In this document: piece after piece, positions 34,722-43,461 of the stretch
Layout of the letters: each line of letters begins with the position of its first letter
Numbering within the stretch: position 1 is the first letter of the stretch
Assembly: GCF_023347295.1 (NCBI RefSeq)
Contig: NZ_CP094469.1
Span: 868,001 to 932,000 of the forward strand
From: Faecalibacterium sp. I3-3-33
GTDB taxonomy: Bacteria > Bacillota > Clostridia > Oscillospirales > Ruminococcaceae
DNA length: 64,000 nucleotides
Direction of reading: 5' to 3'
Translations under genes and position numbers: made by a program
The notes under the pieces: generated by a model
Database searches by the model: none
What the model saw: only the letters and a program-made list of their open reading frames with translations
What the model was told of the DNA's origin: nothing

Positions 34722-35717
34722 ATGGAACAAGCAATTCAGCACGGTGCCAACATTATTGTCAAAGACTGGGTCCGGCTCCGTACAAGAGAACGTCTTTTGA
34801 TCGTATCCAGCCTGAATTATGCCGCAGAAGTGCAGGCCATGCAGACAACTGCTAAAGCGGTGGGGGCCACCGCTGAGGTTTTGTTGCTGGACGACCTGCA
34901 TGAACAGGTGGGCCAGTACTTTGATGAACGCGAGGACGCTTTTGACCCCTACGATGCCGTGATCGGTGCAACGGAATATTCGCTGATCACTACGCGGGCG
35001 GTCAAGCGGGTGGTGCAGCGGCGGCACAGGTTTCTCTCGCTGCCGCTGAGCACAAATAACGGCCAGTCGCTGCTGAGCTACGACTTTTTGAACATGAGCC
35101 TGCCCAAAAGCCGCATTATGGCCAGCATCATTATGAACTGCTACCAGAATGCCAGTAAGATCCATGTGACAACCGACCTTGGCACGAATCTGGATTTTAC
35201 CATTGAAGGGCGCACTCCCGGTTTCTTCAACGGCTGCTGCCGCGACGGCAACGGTCTGGCATCCTCCAGCGTGGAGGTGTATGTGGCCCCGGTGGAGACC
35301 GAGACCAGCGGCACCCTGATCCTGGATGGTTCCATGGGCTACATCGGCGTGGTATCCAGCCCGGTGCGGGTGGAGCTGCAGCACGGCAAGATCGTGGACA
35401 TTGAGGATAACGAGAGCGGCAGACGGCTCAAACAGTTTCTGCAACGTTTCAAGGACCCTGAAGATATGGTGGTGGCCGCAGAGTTCGGCATCGGGCTGAA
35501 CACCCACTCCCACTGCGACGGCAACTGCTATATTGAGGACGAATCCACTTACGGCACCTTCCACATTGGTTTTGGACGCAACATCGCCCTTGGCGGTGTG
35601 CAGGATGCTACCGGACACTTCGATCTGGTCACCCATGACCCCAACATCTATGTGGACAACCGCATGATCATGGATCACGGACAACTGACCGTTCTAGAGC
35701 CATCCATTTATATCTGA
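34722..35717 (+). CDS. M29-like aminopeptidase-family protein
   Basis: The 331-aa protein has late motifs that fit the M29/aminopeptidase T superfamily: EFGIGLNTHSH, then YGTFHIGFGRNIALGG and HFDLVTHD, which supply Glu, Tyr, His and Asp metal ligands. The N-terminal half has the Rossmann-like region (ERLLIVSSLNYAAEVQAMQ). It is placed between the DUF979 permease and pcp, so it probably acts on the same peptides after pyroglutamate removal. Related non-peptidase enzymes exist, so specificity is not certain. Confidence 0.75.
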   Translation: MEQAIQHGANIIVKDWVRLRTRERLLIVSSLNYAAEVQAMQTTAKAVGATAEVLLLDDLHEQVGQYFDEREDAFDPYDAVIGATEYSLITTRAVKRVVQRRHRFLSLPLSTNNGQSLLSYDFLNMSLPKSRIMASIIMNCYQNASKIHVTTDLGTNLDFTIEGRTPGFFNGCCRDGNGLASSSVEVYVAPVETETSGTLILDGSMGYIGVVSSPVRVELQHGKIVDIEDNESGRRLKQFLQRFKDPEDMVVAAEFGIGLNTHSHCDGNCYIEDESTYGTFHIGFGRNIALGGVQDATGHFDLVTHDPNIYVDNRMIMDHGQLTVLEPSIYI

Positions 35718-35735
35718 GAAAGAAGGTAATTCATT

Positions 35736-36380
35736 ATGAAAATCCTGATTACTGGTTTTGATCCCTTTGGCGGCGAGTCCGTCAACCCTGCTTTTGAAGC
35801 TGTGAAGCTGCTGCCCGACACCATTGCCGGTGCCCAGATCATAAAGCAGGAAGTTCCTACCGAGTTTGGCCGCGCCGGTGAAGTGCTGGAAGCTGCCATG
35901 AACGCCTCGAAGCCCGATGTGGTCATCTGCATCGGTCAGGCAGGTGGCCGTTCCGCCATCACCCCGGAGAAGGTGGGCATCAATATCATGGATGGCCGCA
36001 TCCCGGATAACGCCGGTTACCAGCCCGTGGATGTGACCATCCGCGAGGACGGCGAGACCGCATACTTCACTTCCTTGCCTGTGAAGGCCATGGTACAGAA
36101 GATGAAGGATGCCGGCATTCCGGCTGCCCTGTCCTACACTGCAGGCTCCTATGTGTGCAACTACCTGATGTACACCCTGCTGTACCTCATCGACAAGAAG
36201 TTCCCCGGCGTGCGCGGCGGCTTCATCCATGTGCCTTACGCCATGGAGCAGGTCGTGAATAAGCCGCTGGGCACCCCCAGCATGGATCTGCACCAGATCG
36301 CACGCGGTCTGGAAAAGGCTGTGGAAGCCATTGTGGAAAGTGACAGCGACATCGCTGTGAACATGGGCACCACCCACTGA
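35736..36380 (+). CDS. pcp: Pyrrolidone-carboxylate peptidase
   Basis: This 214-aa peptidase of family C15 removes N-terminal pyroglutamate from peptides in the cytoplasm. The catalytic triad is present: Glu78 ([10 protein letters not shown]), Cys141 ([10 protein letters not shown]) and His165 ([10 protein letters not shown]). Length is normal. It is the last gene of the operon 32549-36380 and is followed by a terminator at 36394. Confidence 0.95.
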   Translation: MKILITGFDPFGGESVNPAFEAVKLLPDTIAGAQIIKQEVPTEFGRAGEVLEAAMNASKPDVVICIGQAGGRSAITPEKVGINIMDGRIPDNAGYQPVDVTIREDGETAYFTSLPVKAMVQKMKDAGIPAALSYTAGSYVCNYLMYTLLYLIDKKFPGVRGGFIHVPYAMEQVVNKPLGTPSMDLHQIARGLEKAVEAIVESDSDIAVNMGTTH

Positions 36381-36393
36381 GTTTAAACAAAGA

Positions 36394-36427
36394 AGGAGCT
36401 GTTGCAATGTGACAGCTCCTATTTTTA
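36394..36427 (+). terminator. Terminator after pcp
   Basis: AGGAGCTGT and ACAGCTCCT pair perfectly (9 bp), followed by ATTTTTAT. It lies 14 bp after the pcp stop. Confidence 0.88.
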
Positions 36428-36459
36428 TACGAACAGGCGTAAGAATCAAACGGCATCAA

Positions 36460-36576
36460 TATGATGCCTACCGCAAAGTACGGAATGAGATGCAACAATT
36501 GATGAAAGCACAGAAAAATGTGGAGTTGTTTTTTGCGGAGGACAAGAGCAATCTCCGACCGCAGCATACCCGATAA
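36460..36576 (+). pseudogene. Relaxase 3'-end remnant, copy 2
   Basis: Thirty-nine codons read YDAYRKVRNEMQQLMKAQKN, then VELFFAEDKS and HTR-stop. They align with the end of the relaxase at 30939-32321 (DYRKARDEMQELVRAQKNVE). Sequence beyond the stop, CGATAAACG(A/G)ATA, is also shared. No other part of a relaxase is present. It marks the boundary after the pcp cargo block. Confidence 0.8.
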
Positions 36577-36583
36577 ACGAATA

Positions 36584-36629
36584 CCGCCGAGGAGCTTTCC
36601 CAGTTGGGAGGCATCCTCGGCGGATTTTT
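36584..36629 (+). terminator. Terminator after the relaxase remnant
   Basis: CCGCCGAGGA pairs perfectly with TCCTCGGCGG, with an inner TCCCA/TGGGA, and ATTTTTG follows. A related copy is at 40078-40125. Confidence 0.85.
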
Positions 36630-36862
36630 GTTTGTGCAGCAGGTTTAAGATGTTGGATTTATTCTGTTAAAACGCAGTCCTACTCTCTGCCGGTCACGGC
36701 ATCCAAGTCAACGCCCTGTTTTTGCTGCCCGGTATTTTCCGGCGGAGAACGGCAAAGTTTTTTTACTTGAAACGGTGCACGGATACGATATAATAAGGAT
36801 GGATAGAAAAATAACATTCGAGCAGCTCTAAGGTTCTGCTGCCCGGAAAGGAGCTTACTGTT

Positions 36863-37681
36863 ATGCGCTATACCATCAGTGAGATGGCATCTCTGCTTGG
36901 TGTCACAACCCATACTTTGCGCTACTATGAAAAAATGGGCCTGATCCACCCCGAGGTTAACGAGGATACCGGCTACCGTTACTATACAGTCACTGATACC
37001 CGGCGGTTCAACCTGTGCAGGGAACTGCGGGCGGCAGAGCTCTCGCTGGAAGAATGCCGGGAGCTGATCGGCGCACCCACGGTGGAGCAGAGCGACGCCA
37101 TGTTCAACCATCAGATCGCCCAGCTGCGGCGCAGGCAGGTGCTGGACGAACTGGCCATCCGTTTTTTGGAACACAAGCGGGAGCAGTACCGCACACTGGA
37201 ACAGAATGCTGGGCGCATCTGGGTGCAGAATTTCCCGGAAATGTGGCGACTGACCTTCTCACAGGAAGAAGCAGCAGACCGGGATAAAGAATTGCAGCAG
37301 GAAAAGGCTGAATGGCTGGAATGTATGCCTGCGACCCGCTGGGTGAGCCGCCTGCCCCGGCGGGTGATGGAGCAGTTTCGGGTGGGACGCAACGAGTACG
37401 ACTACGGCCTTATGATTGAGGCCGATGCCGCCCGCAGGCTGGGGCTGAAGCACACAAAGCATGTGGAGGTGGTGTGTGGCGGAGACTATCTGACGACCAT
37501 TTGGAAAAAGGATTATCGCGGGTCCTTTGGGTGGGACTCGCTGGACGACCTGCATGCGGAGATCGTGCAGCGCGGTTTCCGTGCGGTGGGCGAGACCTTC
37601 AGCAGCATCACTGCTAGCCGGGAACAGCCCGATGGGAGCATCGTGAATTACCATCTGACACGGACAAAAATATATACATAA
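36863..37681 (+). CDS. MerR-family regulator with C-terminal effector domain
   Basis: The 272-aa protein has a MerR winged helix in the first 70 residues: YTISEMASLLGVTTHTLRYY, EKMGLIHPEV and GYRYYTVTDTRRF. A helical linker and a GyrI-like ligand-binding region follow (about 120-270, with TMPRRVMEQFRV-like and DYGLMIEADAA stretches). It probably activates the reductase gene at 37862 through the 19-bp-spacer promoter at 37748-37778. It ends in a strong terminator. Confidence 0.9.
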   Translation: MRYTISEMASLLGVTTHTLRYYEKMGLIHPEVNEDTGYRYYTVTDTRRFNLCRELRAAELSLEECRELIGAPTVEQSDAMFNHQIAQLRRRQVLDELAIRFLEHKREQYRTLEQNAGRIWVQNFPEMWRLTFSQEEAADRDKELQQEKAEWLECMPATRWVSRLPRRVMEQFRVGRNEYDYGLMIEADAARRLGLKHTKHVEVVCGGDYLTTIWKKDYRGSFGWDSLDDLHAEIVQRGFRAVGETFSSITASREQPDGSIVNYHLTRTKIYT

Positions 37682-37688
37682 AATTGCA

Positions 37689-37735
37689 ATATCACGAGAA
37701 TTTGTTATATCAGACAAATTCTCGTGATATTTTTG
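37689..37735 (+). terminator. Strong terminator after the MerR gene
   Basis: ATATCACGAGAATTTG and CAAATTCTCGTGATAT pair perfectly over 16 bp around TTATATCAGA, followed by TTTTTG. Confidence 0.93.
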
Positions 37736-37747
37736 TCAAAATGACCC

Positions 37748-37778
37748 TTGACCTTCGCGCTGCTCTAACGTGTAAACT
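37748..37778 (+). promoter_or_regulatory. MerR-type promoter with a 19-bp spacer
   Basis: TTGACC (37748-37753), a 19-bp spacer and TAAACT (37773-37778). Within the spacer ACCTTCGCGC and GCTCTAACGT form an imperfect dyad (7 of 10). Elongated 19-bp spacers with an internal dyad are the mark of MerR-activated promoters. It is 84 bp from the reductase start. Confidence 0.75.
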
Positions 37779-37861
37779 TTGTTTAGCAAGTAACAAAGTC
37801 GGACTTCCGGCTTTGCTGCTCTGACAGAGTACACGATTGAGAAGAAAGAGGAGAACACACT

Positions 37862-39913
37862 ATGAGCGAAAAGATCTCTCGCCGCAACTTCCTGCGCACC
37901 GCTACGCTGGGCGCAGCAGCTGCCGGTCTGCTGGCAGGCTGCGGCAACAGCGGCGCTTCCAGCAGCGCCGCCGCAGGCACCTACACTGCAGGCACCTACA
38001 GCGCCACCGCTACCGGCATCAACACCACCACCCCCGTCACCGTGACCATGACATTCAGCGCTGACGCCATCACCGATGTGCAGATCGACGTTGCAAACGA
38101 GACCAAGGGCTACGGTGCCGACATCGCCGATGAGATGGTCAAGAAGATCCTGGACGCACAGTCCAGCGAGGTGGACGGCCACTCCGGCGCAACCATCACC
38201 TCCGACGCCATCCGGAAGGCTGCCGAGAGCTGCATCAATCAGGCCAAGGGCGTGGCAGTTGCCCCCACCGAGGCCAATAAGGCCGAGACCGTTGTCCCCG
38301 ACGGCCTGAGCGTGGAGGAAGTGGAGTCCTCTGTGTGCGAGCTGGGCGACATCACCCCCGACGAGACCAAGGACTTTGACGTGGTCGTCGTGGGTGCCGG
38401 TGCTGCCGGTGTGCCCGCCGCAGGCTGGGCTGCCGAGCTGGGCGGCCATGTGGCTCTGCTGCAGAAGCAGAGCATCGTGGTCAGCCAGGGCAACTGCGGT
38501 TCCGCCATCATCAAGTCCAAGTCCACCGACGCGGGCAAGAAGATGTGGGTGCACATGACCAACGGCCTGTGCGACTGGCGCGCTGATACCAGCCTGCTGA
38601 ACGCCTACGTCGAGAACTCCGAAGAGGCCCTGATGTGGTACCTGAACCGCGCCGGCCTGACCGACCAGACCGAGTACGGCGACGGCAGCCTCGTGGACAG
38701 CAACAAGAACCCCTCCGACCTGCTGCACAACGACGAGAAGGAGATCTTCGCCTACATGTGCACCAGCCAGGATCTGACCGGCGTGTGGAAGGACCGCATG
38801 GACACCTACGACTTCGGCGATGAGCACTGCTACTTCTTTGCTCCGTGGATCGGCCCCAAGCCCAAGAACGTGGGCGACGTGCTGGCCACTGTGCTGGAGA
38901 ACGTGCAGGCCAAGAACTCCAATCTGGAGACCTTCTTCAACACCCCCGCTGTCAAGCTGGTGCATGAGAACGGCAAGGTGACCGGCGTTATCGCAAAGGA
39001 CGAAAACGGCAAGTACATCCAGTTCAACGCTTCCAAGGGCGTCATTCTGGCCACCGGCGACTACATGAACAACGAGGCCATGGTCAAGCGCTGGTGCCCC
39101 GATGTGGACGGCTTCGACAAGAAGCAGTATCAGAAGACCGGCGACGGCCACATCATGGCCATCGATGCAGGTGCAAAGATGGAAAATCTTGGCCACACCA
39201 AGATGATGCACGACTTCGACTCCGGCCTGATGTACGAGGAACCGTTCCTGTACGTCAACATGGAGGGCAAGCGCTTCTGCAACGAGGACACCGGCTTTGT
39301 CTACATGGGCAACATCACCAAGTATGTGCCCAAGTTCAACGGCAACAACGTGGATGCAAACCATCCGGACGGTTCTCTGGGCTGGTACTGCCAGATCTAC
39401 GATAACGACTACATGAGCTACGCCAACGGCCCCATTCCCGAGCAGGTGATGACCAAGTACATCCCCGGTGCCGTGGAGAACCCGCAGGGCGTGTTCACCA
39501 ACCTCATCGATACCTACAAGGCCGACACCATCGAAGAGCTGGCCGGTCTGCTGGGCGTGCCTGCAGACGAGCTGCAGAAGACCATCGACCGCTACAACGA
39601 GCTGTGCGACAAGGGCACTGACGTGGACTTCGGTAAGAAGAGCGCTTACATGCACAAGATCGTCACCGCTCCCTTCTGGGGCATCCGCAAGCACATCCGC
39701 GTGTCCTCCATCGACAGCGGCGTGAACACCAACGCCAACGGTCAGGCTCTGGATGCTGACGGCAACGTCATCGACGGCCTGTACTGCGTCGGCAACGTAG
39801 GCGGTGTGTTCTACGGCGGCGCGGACTATCCGTTCCACCAGACCGGTCTGTCTCTGGGTCGTTGCTACACCTTTGGTATGCTGGCTGCAAAGCATGCTAT
39901 GGGCCAGCTGTAA
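37862..39913 (+). CDS. Exported FMN/FAD flavoprotein reductase (fumarate/urocanate reductase-like)
   Basis: The protein is 683 aa from MSEKISRRNFLRTATLGAAA, which combines a twin-arginine motif (SRRNFLR) with a lipobox (LLAGC, Cys27), so it is probably exported by Tat and lipid-anchored. An FMN-binding domain follows with DGHSGATITS, in which Thr111 would bind FMN covalently. A FAD-binding reductase domain starts with VVVVGAGAAGVPAAGW. The end (GGVFYGGADYPFHQTGLSLG) fits the flavocytochrome c group. Such enzymes use external organic acceptors for anaerobic respiration; the substrate cannot be read. MerR control implies a ligand-induced enzyme. Confidence 0.88.
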   Translation: MSEKISRRNFLRTATLGAAAAGLLAGCGNSGASSSAAAGTYTAGTYSATATGINTTTPVTVTMTFSADAITDVQIDVANETKGYGADIADEMVKKILDAQSSEVDGHSGATITSDAIRKAAESCINQAKGVAVAPTEANKAETVVPDGLSVEEVESSVCELGDITPDETKDFDVVVVGAGAAGVPAAGWAAELGGHVALLQKQSIVVSQGNCGSAIIKSKSTDAGKKMWVHMTNGLCDWRADTSLLNAYVENSEEALMWYLNRAGLTDQTEYGDGSLVDSNKNPSDLLHNDEKEIFAYMCTSQDLTGVWKDRMDTYDFGDEHCYFFAPWIGPKPKNVGDVLATVLENVQAKNSNLETFFNTPAVKLVHENGKVTGVIAKDENGKYIQFNASKGVILATGDYMNNEAMVKRWCPDVDGFDKKQYQKTGDGHIMAIDAGAKMENLGHTKMMHDFDSGLMYEEPFLYVNMEGKRFCNEDTGFVYMGNITKYVPKFNGNNVDANHPDGSLGWYCQIYDNDYMSYANGPIPEQVMTKYIPGAVENPQGVFTNLIDTYKADTIEELAGLLGVPADELQKTIDRYNELCDKGTDVDFGKKSAYMHKIVTAPFWGIRKHIRVSSIDSGVNTNANGQALDADGNVIDGLYCVGNVGGVFYGGADYPFHQTGLSLGRCYTFGMLAAKHAMGQL

Positions 39914-40045
39914 TTAAGAAAAAGCTGATTTTGGGGCTGTTGCAAAATAGCATCCCTTTATCGCAAAGCCGATCAATCTGAATATTTTTGTACCGCCCCT
40001 CCGAAAATATCGTTGATGCGGATAGAAAGCTGTACAGAAGGACGT

Positions 40046-40125
40046 TCTCAGACCGCAGCACACTTGATAAACGAATACCGTCGAGGACTCTTCCCATTGT
40101 GGAGGTGTCCTCGGCGGCTTTTTTG
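40046..40125 (+). repeat. Relaxase 3'-end and terminator remnant, copy 3
   Basis: TCAGACCGCAGCACACTTGA, TAAACGAATACCGTCGAGGA and TCCTCGGCGG repeat the end of copy 2 (36556-36623) with about 80% identity. The hairpin 40078-40117 is followed by CTTTTTTG and should terminate transcription from the reductase gene. The coding part is reduced to a few codons. Confidence 0.75.
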
Positions 40126-40183
40126 TATATAGGGCAGCAATTCTTGACCGTTTTTTATGGAAGAGTTTCTGAAAATCAATCTG

Positions 40184-40627
40184 TCATAAACGCTGCAAGA
40201 GCATCCCTTCTAACTTCATGTGATATTGTTCCAGCACATCTTTCAGCGTGATTCCTTGCATTCTTTGTTCCGCTGTTTTTTGAATGTCCAAGTAAAAATC
40301 CCGCAGCACCAGTTGGATATTTACACCCACGCCACAAGCAGGGTTGGTGTGGATGTCCTGATGGAGCAGGGGCTTGTCGCCCTCTACTGCCCGATAGGCA
40401 TCCAGCAGAGTGATTTTCTCCGGCTCACGAGCCAGAGCAGGTCGGGGATGTCCCTTCACGCTGACCAGCAGTCCACCCTTCCGCAGGGCGGACATGAGCT
40501 GGCGCACATAGGCAGGATTCGTCTGAATGCTCTCTGCCAGCTTGTTACTGGTCAGGTCGCAGTCTGGGTACAGAGCGATAAAAGCCAGTATATGAACAGC
40601 ATCGCTAAGGCGGGTGGGATATTTCAT
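40184..40627 (-). CDS. Rrf2-family transcriptional regulator
   Basis: The 147-aa protein has an Rrf2 winged helix (MKYPTRLSDAVHILAFIAL, SNKLAESIQTNPAYVRQLMS, GGLLVSVKGHPRP). The three-Cys Fe-S cluster of IscR/NsrR is absent; there is one Cys at 22 and one in NPACGVG, so it is a YwnA-like redox or ligand sensor instead. It is divergent from the sirtuin operon with a 120-bp gap that contains the promoter at 40672-40700, and is its probable regulator. Confidence 0.92.
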   Translation of the reverse strand: MKYPTRLSDAVHILAFIALYPDCDLTSNKLAESIQTNPAYVRQLMSALRKGGLLVSVKGHPRPALAREPEKITLLDAYRAVEGDKPLLHQDIHTNPACGVGVNIQLVLRDFYLDIQKTAEQRMQGITLKDVLEQYHMKLEGMLLQRL

Positions 40628-40671
40628 GGACTGATCTCCTTTTTTGATGTTATTTTTATTATAACAGCATA

Positions 40672-40700
40672 TTGACAGTGACGCAAGAGGATGCTAAAAT
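40672..40700 (+). promoter_or_regulatory. Promoter of the sirtuin operon
   Basis: TTGACA (40672-40677), a 17-bp spacer and TAAAAT (40695-40700) form a near-consensus sigma-A promoter. It lies in the divergent gap with the Rrf2 gene, where an Rrf2 operator would be expected. Confidence 0.75.
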
Positions 40701-40740
40701 GATTTGAAGTAAGAATAAAAATAACACCCGCTTGAAAAGA

Positions 40741-41730
40741 ATGGTGACAATGAACTTCTATGATGATCTGGTCATGCAGACCCAGATGAATTATTCCAGG
40801 CACTATCCTATCTATGCTTCCGGCAGTACGCCTTATCAGCTGACTGACAAAAAGCCGCTGCCGTATAGCGAACAGATCCATCGTTTGGTACAGGAGGTAA
40901 AGGAAGCTGACTGTGTGGTAGTGGGCGGGGCCTCCGGCCTGTCCGCTGCCGGTGGCGGAGATTTTTACTACGAGGACAACGACTCCTACCGTAAATACTT
41001 CCGACCTTTTGCCGAGAAGTACCACTTCAAAGGTGCTTTTGCAGGGATGATGCACCCCTGGAAGACAAGGGAAGAGTATTGGGGGTATCTTGCCACCTTC
41101 CTTCACACCACCCAGACCGCACCTGTGCGTCATTCCTATTTGGATTTAGACGCTTTGCTGAAAGGTAAGGACTTCTTCATCCTCACCACCAACCAGGATA
41201 CCCAGTTTGTCAAACTCTACCCGGAGGAGAAGGTGGCAGAGATTCAGGGGGATCACCGCTTCTTCCAGTGTGCCGCCTGTTGTACCGATGACACTTGGGA
41301 TGCGGTAAAGCCGGTGGCTGATATGGTAGCCGCTATGGGGGATGACACGAAGATTCCTACGAATCTCATTCCCCGGTGCCCCCACTGTGGCGGTGAGGCA
41401 TTCCCCTGGGTGCGAGGATATGGGAATTTTCTGCAAGGAAAGAAATATGAAGAACAGTACGAAAAAATTTCTCGCTACGTACTGGAACACAAAAACAGCA
41501 AAATTCTGTTCCTGGAGCTGGGCGTGGGCCGAATGACTCCCATGTTTATCCAAGAGCCTTTCTGGAACATGACCCTCAGCTTTCCCCATGCTCGATATAT
41601 TGCTGTCAACAACAAGTATGACTTCCTGCCCAAGCAGTTGGAGGACAAGGGCATGACCATTGTGGCCGACATTGCTCAAGTGCTGCGGGATGCACGGAAC
41701 ACCATGGAAAGCGGAGATAACGATCGATGA
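40741..41730 (+). CDS. SIR2-family protein 1 (class M-like sirtuin)
   Basis: This protein of about 329 aa starts at ATG 40741 or 40750; neither has a strong RBS. The NAD loop is GGASGLSAAGG (62-72), followed by TTNQD (149-153) and AEIQGDHRFFQCAACC (166-181), in which Gln replaces the catalytic His of deacetylase sirtuins. Zinc Cys pairs are QCAAC and RCPHCGG. Gln at this place is, as I recall, a trait of SirTM enzymes, protein ADP-ribosyltransferases linked to lipoate/GcvH-L and macrodomains. It has a 45-aa N-terminal extension not in the next two copies. It overlaps gene 2 by 4 bp. Confidence 0.88.
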   Translation: MVTMNFYDDLVMQTQMNYSRHYPIYASGSTPYQLTDKKPLPYSEQIHRLVQEVKEADCVVVGGASGLSAAGGGDFYYEDNDSYRKYFRPFAEKYHFKGAFAGMMHPWKTREEYWGYLATFLHTTQTAPVRHSYLDLDALLKGKDFFILTTNQDTQFVKLYPEEKVAEIQGDHRFFQCAACCTDDTWDAVKPVADMVAAMGDDTKIPTNLIPRCPHCGGEAFPWVRGYGNFLQGKKYEEQYEKISRYVLEHKNSKILFLELGVGRMTPMFIQEPFWNMTLSFPHARYIAVNNKYDFLPKQLEDKGMTIVADIAQVLRDARNTMESGDNDR

Positions 41731-42608
41731 GGGTTGCAAACCAAGCGACGCTTCAGGAACTTGCCGAGCGTATTGATCAAGCAGATGCTGTTGTGATCGG
41801 AGGCGGCTCCGGCCTGTCAAGCGCGGCTGGATACGACCACTACCATTGGTCCCCGGCACTTTCGGAGGCGTTGGCTCCCTTTCGCGAACAGTATGGCTTC
41901 ACCTCCCCGCTGGCTGGATTCTACCATTGCTTTTCCAGCTATGGAGAGCAGTGGGGATATTACAGTCAATATATCCGCTTCCTGTGGGAAGCCCCTACTG
42001 GGCAGCCCTATCTGGACCTGCAAGCACTTATTGCGGACAAACCTGCTTTTGTTCTGACCACCAATGTGGATCAGCAGTTTTTTCGGGTATTTCCCCAGGA
42101 ACAAATTTGCGCCTTTCAGGGAGACTTTAGCTACTGCCAATGCAGTCAGCCTTGCCGGGATGATATTTGGAAAAACCGCGAGCTGGTGAAGGAGCTGACC
42201 AGCCGCCTGAACGGTGTTCGCCTGCCGGAGGAAGTTATTCCTCGTTGCCCGGATTGCGGACGGGTGCTGGTGCCCTGGGTACGAGATGATACCTTCCTGG
42301 AGGGAACCTTCTGGCAGGATAGTCTGCACCGCTACCATAGCTTTCTGCGACACTGGATAATGGATCAGTCCGACAAAAAAGTCCTGCTGTTGGAACTTGG
42401 CGTGGGTGAGATGACACCCAGTATCATCAAACTACCCTTCTGGGAACTTACTGCCAAAAACGAAAACGTCTTTTATGCATGTCTTAATCGAGAGGCATCT
42501 CATAGTCCGGAGCATCTGCGGGGACGCAGCCTGTATCTGCAAGGAGATTTGGCGGAAACCCTAGCTACCCTCCGACAGGAGCGATCCATCGCGGCAAACA
42601 TAAAATAG
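41727..42608 (+). CDS. SIR2-family protein 2 (best-preserved class M-like sirtuin)
   Basis: In this 293-aa protein the NAD loop is GGGSGLSSAAG (25-35), then TTNVD (111-115) and AFQGDFSYCQCSQPC (129-143), the pattern I know from SirTM proteins, and a second zinc pair RCPDCG. The usual Asn-Asp pair for NAD binding is complete here, unlike copies 1 and 3. Of the three it is the most likely active ADP-ribosyltransferase. It is translationally coupled to copy 1 by ATGA. Confidence 0.9.
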   Translation: MRVANQATLQELAERIDQADAVVIGGGSGLSSAAGYDHYHWSPALSEALAPFREQYGFTSPLAGFYHCFSSYGEQWGYYSQYIRFLWEAPTGQPYLDLQALIADKPAFVLTTNVDQQFFRVFPQEQICAFQGDFSYCQCSQPCRDDIWKNRELVKELTSRLNGVRLPEEVIPRCPDCGRVLVPWVRDDTFLEGTFWQDSLHRYHSFLRHWIMDQSDKKVLLLELGVGEMTPSIIKLPFWELTAKNENVFYACLNREASHSPEHLRGRSLYLQGDLAETLATLRQERSIAANIK

Positions 42609-42624
42609 AAAGGGGCAAACGAAT

Positions 42625-43461
42625 ATGATTGATTGGAATCCTATTGCGGAAAAATTCAGAGAAGCGGACGCTATCCTGATCGGGGCCAGTAACGGACTGT
42701 CCATCACCGAGGGACTGCATTTGTTTGCGGACAATGCGGCCTTTGATGAATTGTTTGGAGATTTCAAACAAAAATACGGCTTACATTGTATTTTGCAGGG
42801 CATGATGGCCGGATGGCCCAGCGAGGAGGAAAAGTGGGCCTTCTGGACTCGGCTCATCCATCATTACTGCGGGCAGTACCAGCCTACGCCGGTGATGAAC
42901 GATTTGAAGGCCATTGTGGGAGAGAAAGATTACTTTGTCGTCACATCAAACGGAGAAGGTCACTTTGAACTGTGTGGCTTCGATCCGACGAAAATCTATG
43001 AGATCGAGGGCAACTGGTTTACGATGCAGTGTGCCCATCCCTGCCACGACACCCTCTATTCAAGTTTAGAGGTGGCCGAAAAATTATCGGCTGCCGAACA
43101 GGGCGGCCATGTGCCTACAGAGTTGGTGCCGCGTTGTCCCAAGTGCGGCGGTCCCATGGACATCCACATGGGTGCGGGTCAGAGAATGATTCCGGATACC
43201 GCTGCCCAGGCACGGTTCCAAAACTTTCTGAAAACCTACCACGGAAAGAAACTGGTGGTTTTGGAGCTGGGCATTGGCTGGCGTAATCAACTGATCAAGG
43301 CCCCGATGATGCGCCTGGTGGCCAGCGAGCCAAACGCCACTTATGTGACCCTCAATCTTGGTGAGATCTACATTACGGACAATATCAAAGAGAAGTCCTT
43401 CGGACTGGACGGGCGGCTGGATGAGCTGCTGCCTGCTCTCCGGGAGGCGTGCGAGGCATAA
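42625..43461 (+). CDS. SIR2-family protein 3 (degenerate NAD site)
   Basis: The 278-aa protein starts behind AAAGGGG, 16 bp after copy 2. The fold and zinc Cys are kept (MQCAHPC, RCPKCGG), and the first loop is GASNGLSITEG. The NAD-site TTNVD is replaced by TSNGEG (107-112) and QGD by EGN (128-130). NAD-dependent catalysis is therefore doubtful. It may be a pseudoenzyme regulating the other two. The degree of overall conservation argues against simple decay. Confidence 0.87.
   Translation: MIDWNPIAEKFREADAILIGASNGLSITEGLHLFADNAAFDELFGDFKQKYGLHCILQGMMAGWPSEEEKWAFWTRLIHHYCGQYQPTPVMNDLKAIVGEKDYFVVTSNGEGHFELCGFDPTKIYEIEGNWFTMQCAHPCHDTLYSSLEVAEKLSAAEQGGHVPTELVPRCPKCGGPMDIHMGAGQRMIPDTAAQARFQNFLKTYHGKKLVVLELGIGWRNQLIKAPMMRLVASEPNATYVTLNLGEIYITDNIKEKSFGLDGRLDELLPALREACEA

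Noticed and set aside
33693..35684. 663-codon minus-strand frame opposite DUF979 and the M29-like gene
   Set aside because: His- and Gln-rich low-complexity translation, typical of the antisense of GC-rich codons; no RBS or family features.
37736..39895. 719-codon open frame on the minus strand opposite the FMN/FAD reductase
   Set aside because: It is a shadow of a GC-rich gene with strong codon bias; the plus-strand product has clear domains and the antisense reading has none.
40741..43461. Short defence sirtuins (ThsA/DSR-type NADases)
   Set aside because: The zinc Cys pairs, TTNVD and QGD pattern fit class M sirtuins better than the SIR2 NADase domain of defence proteins.
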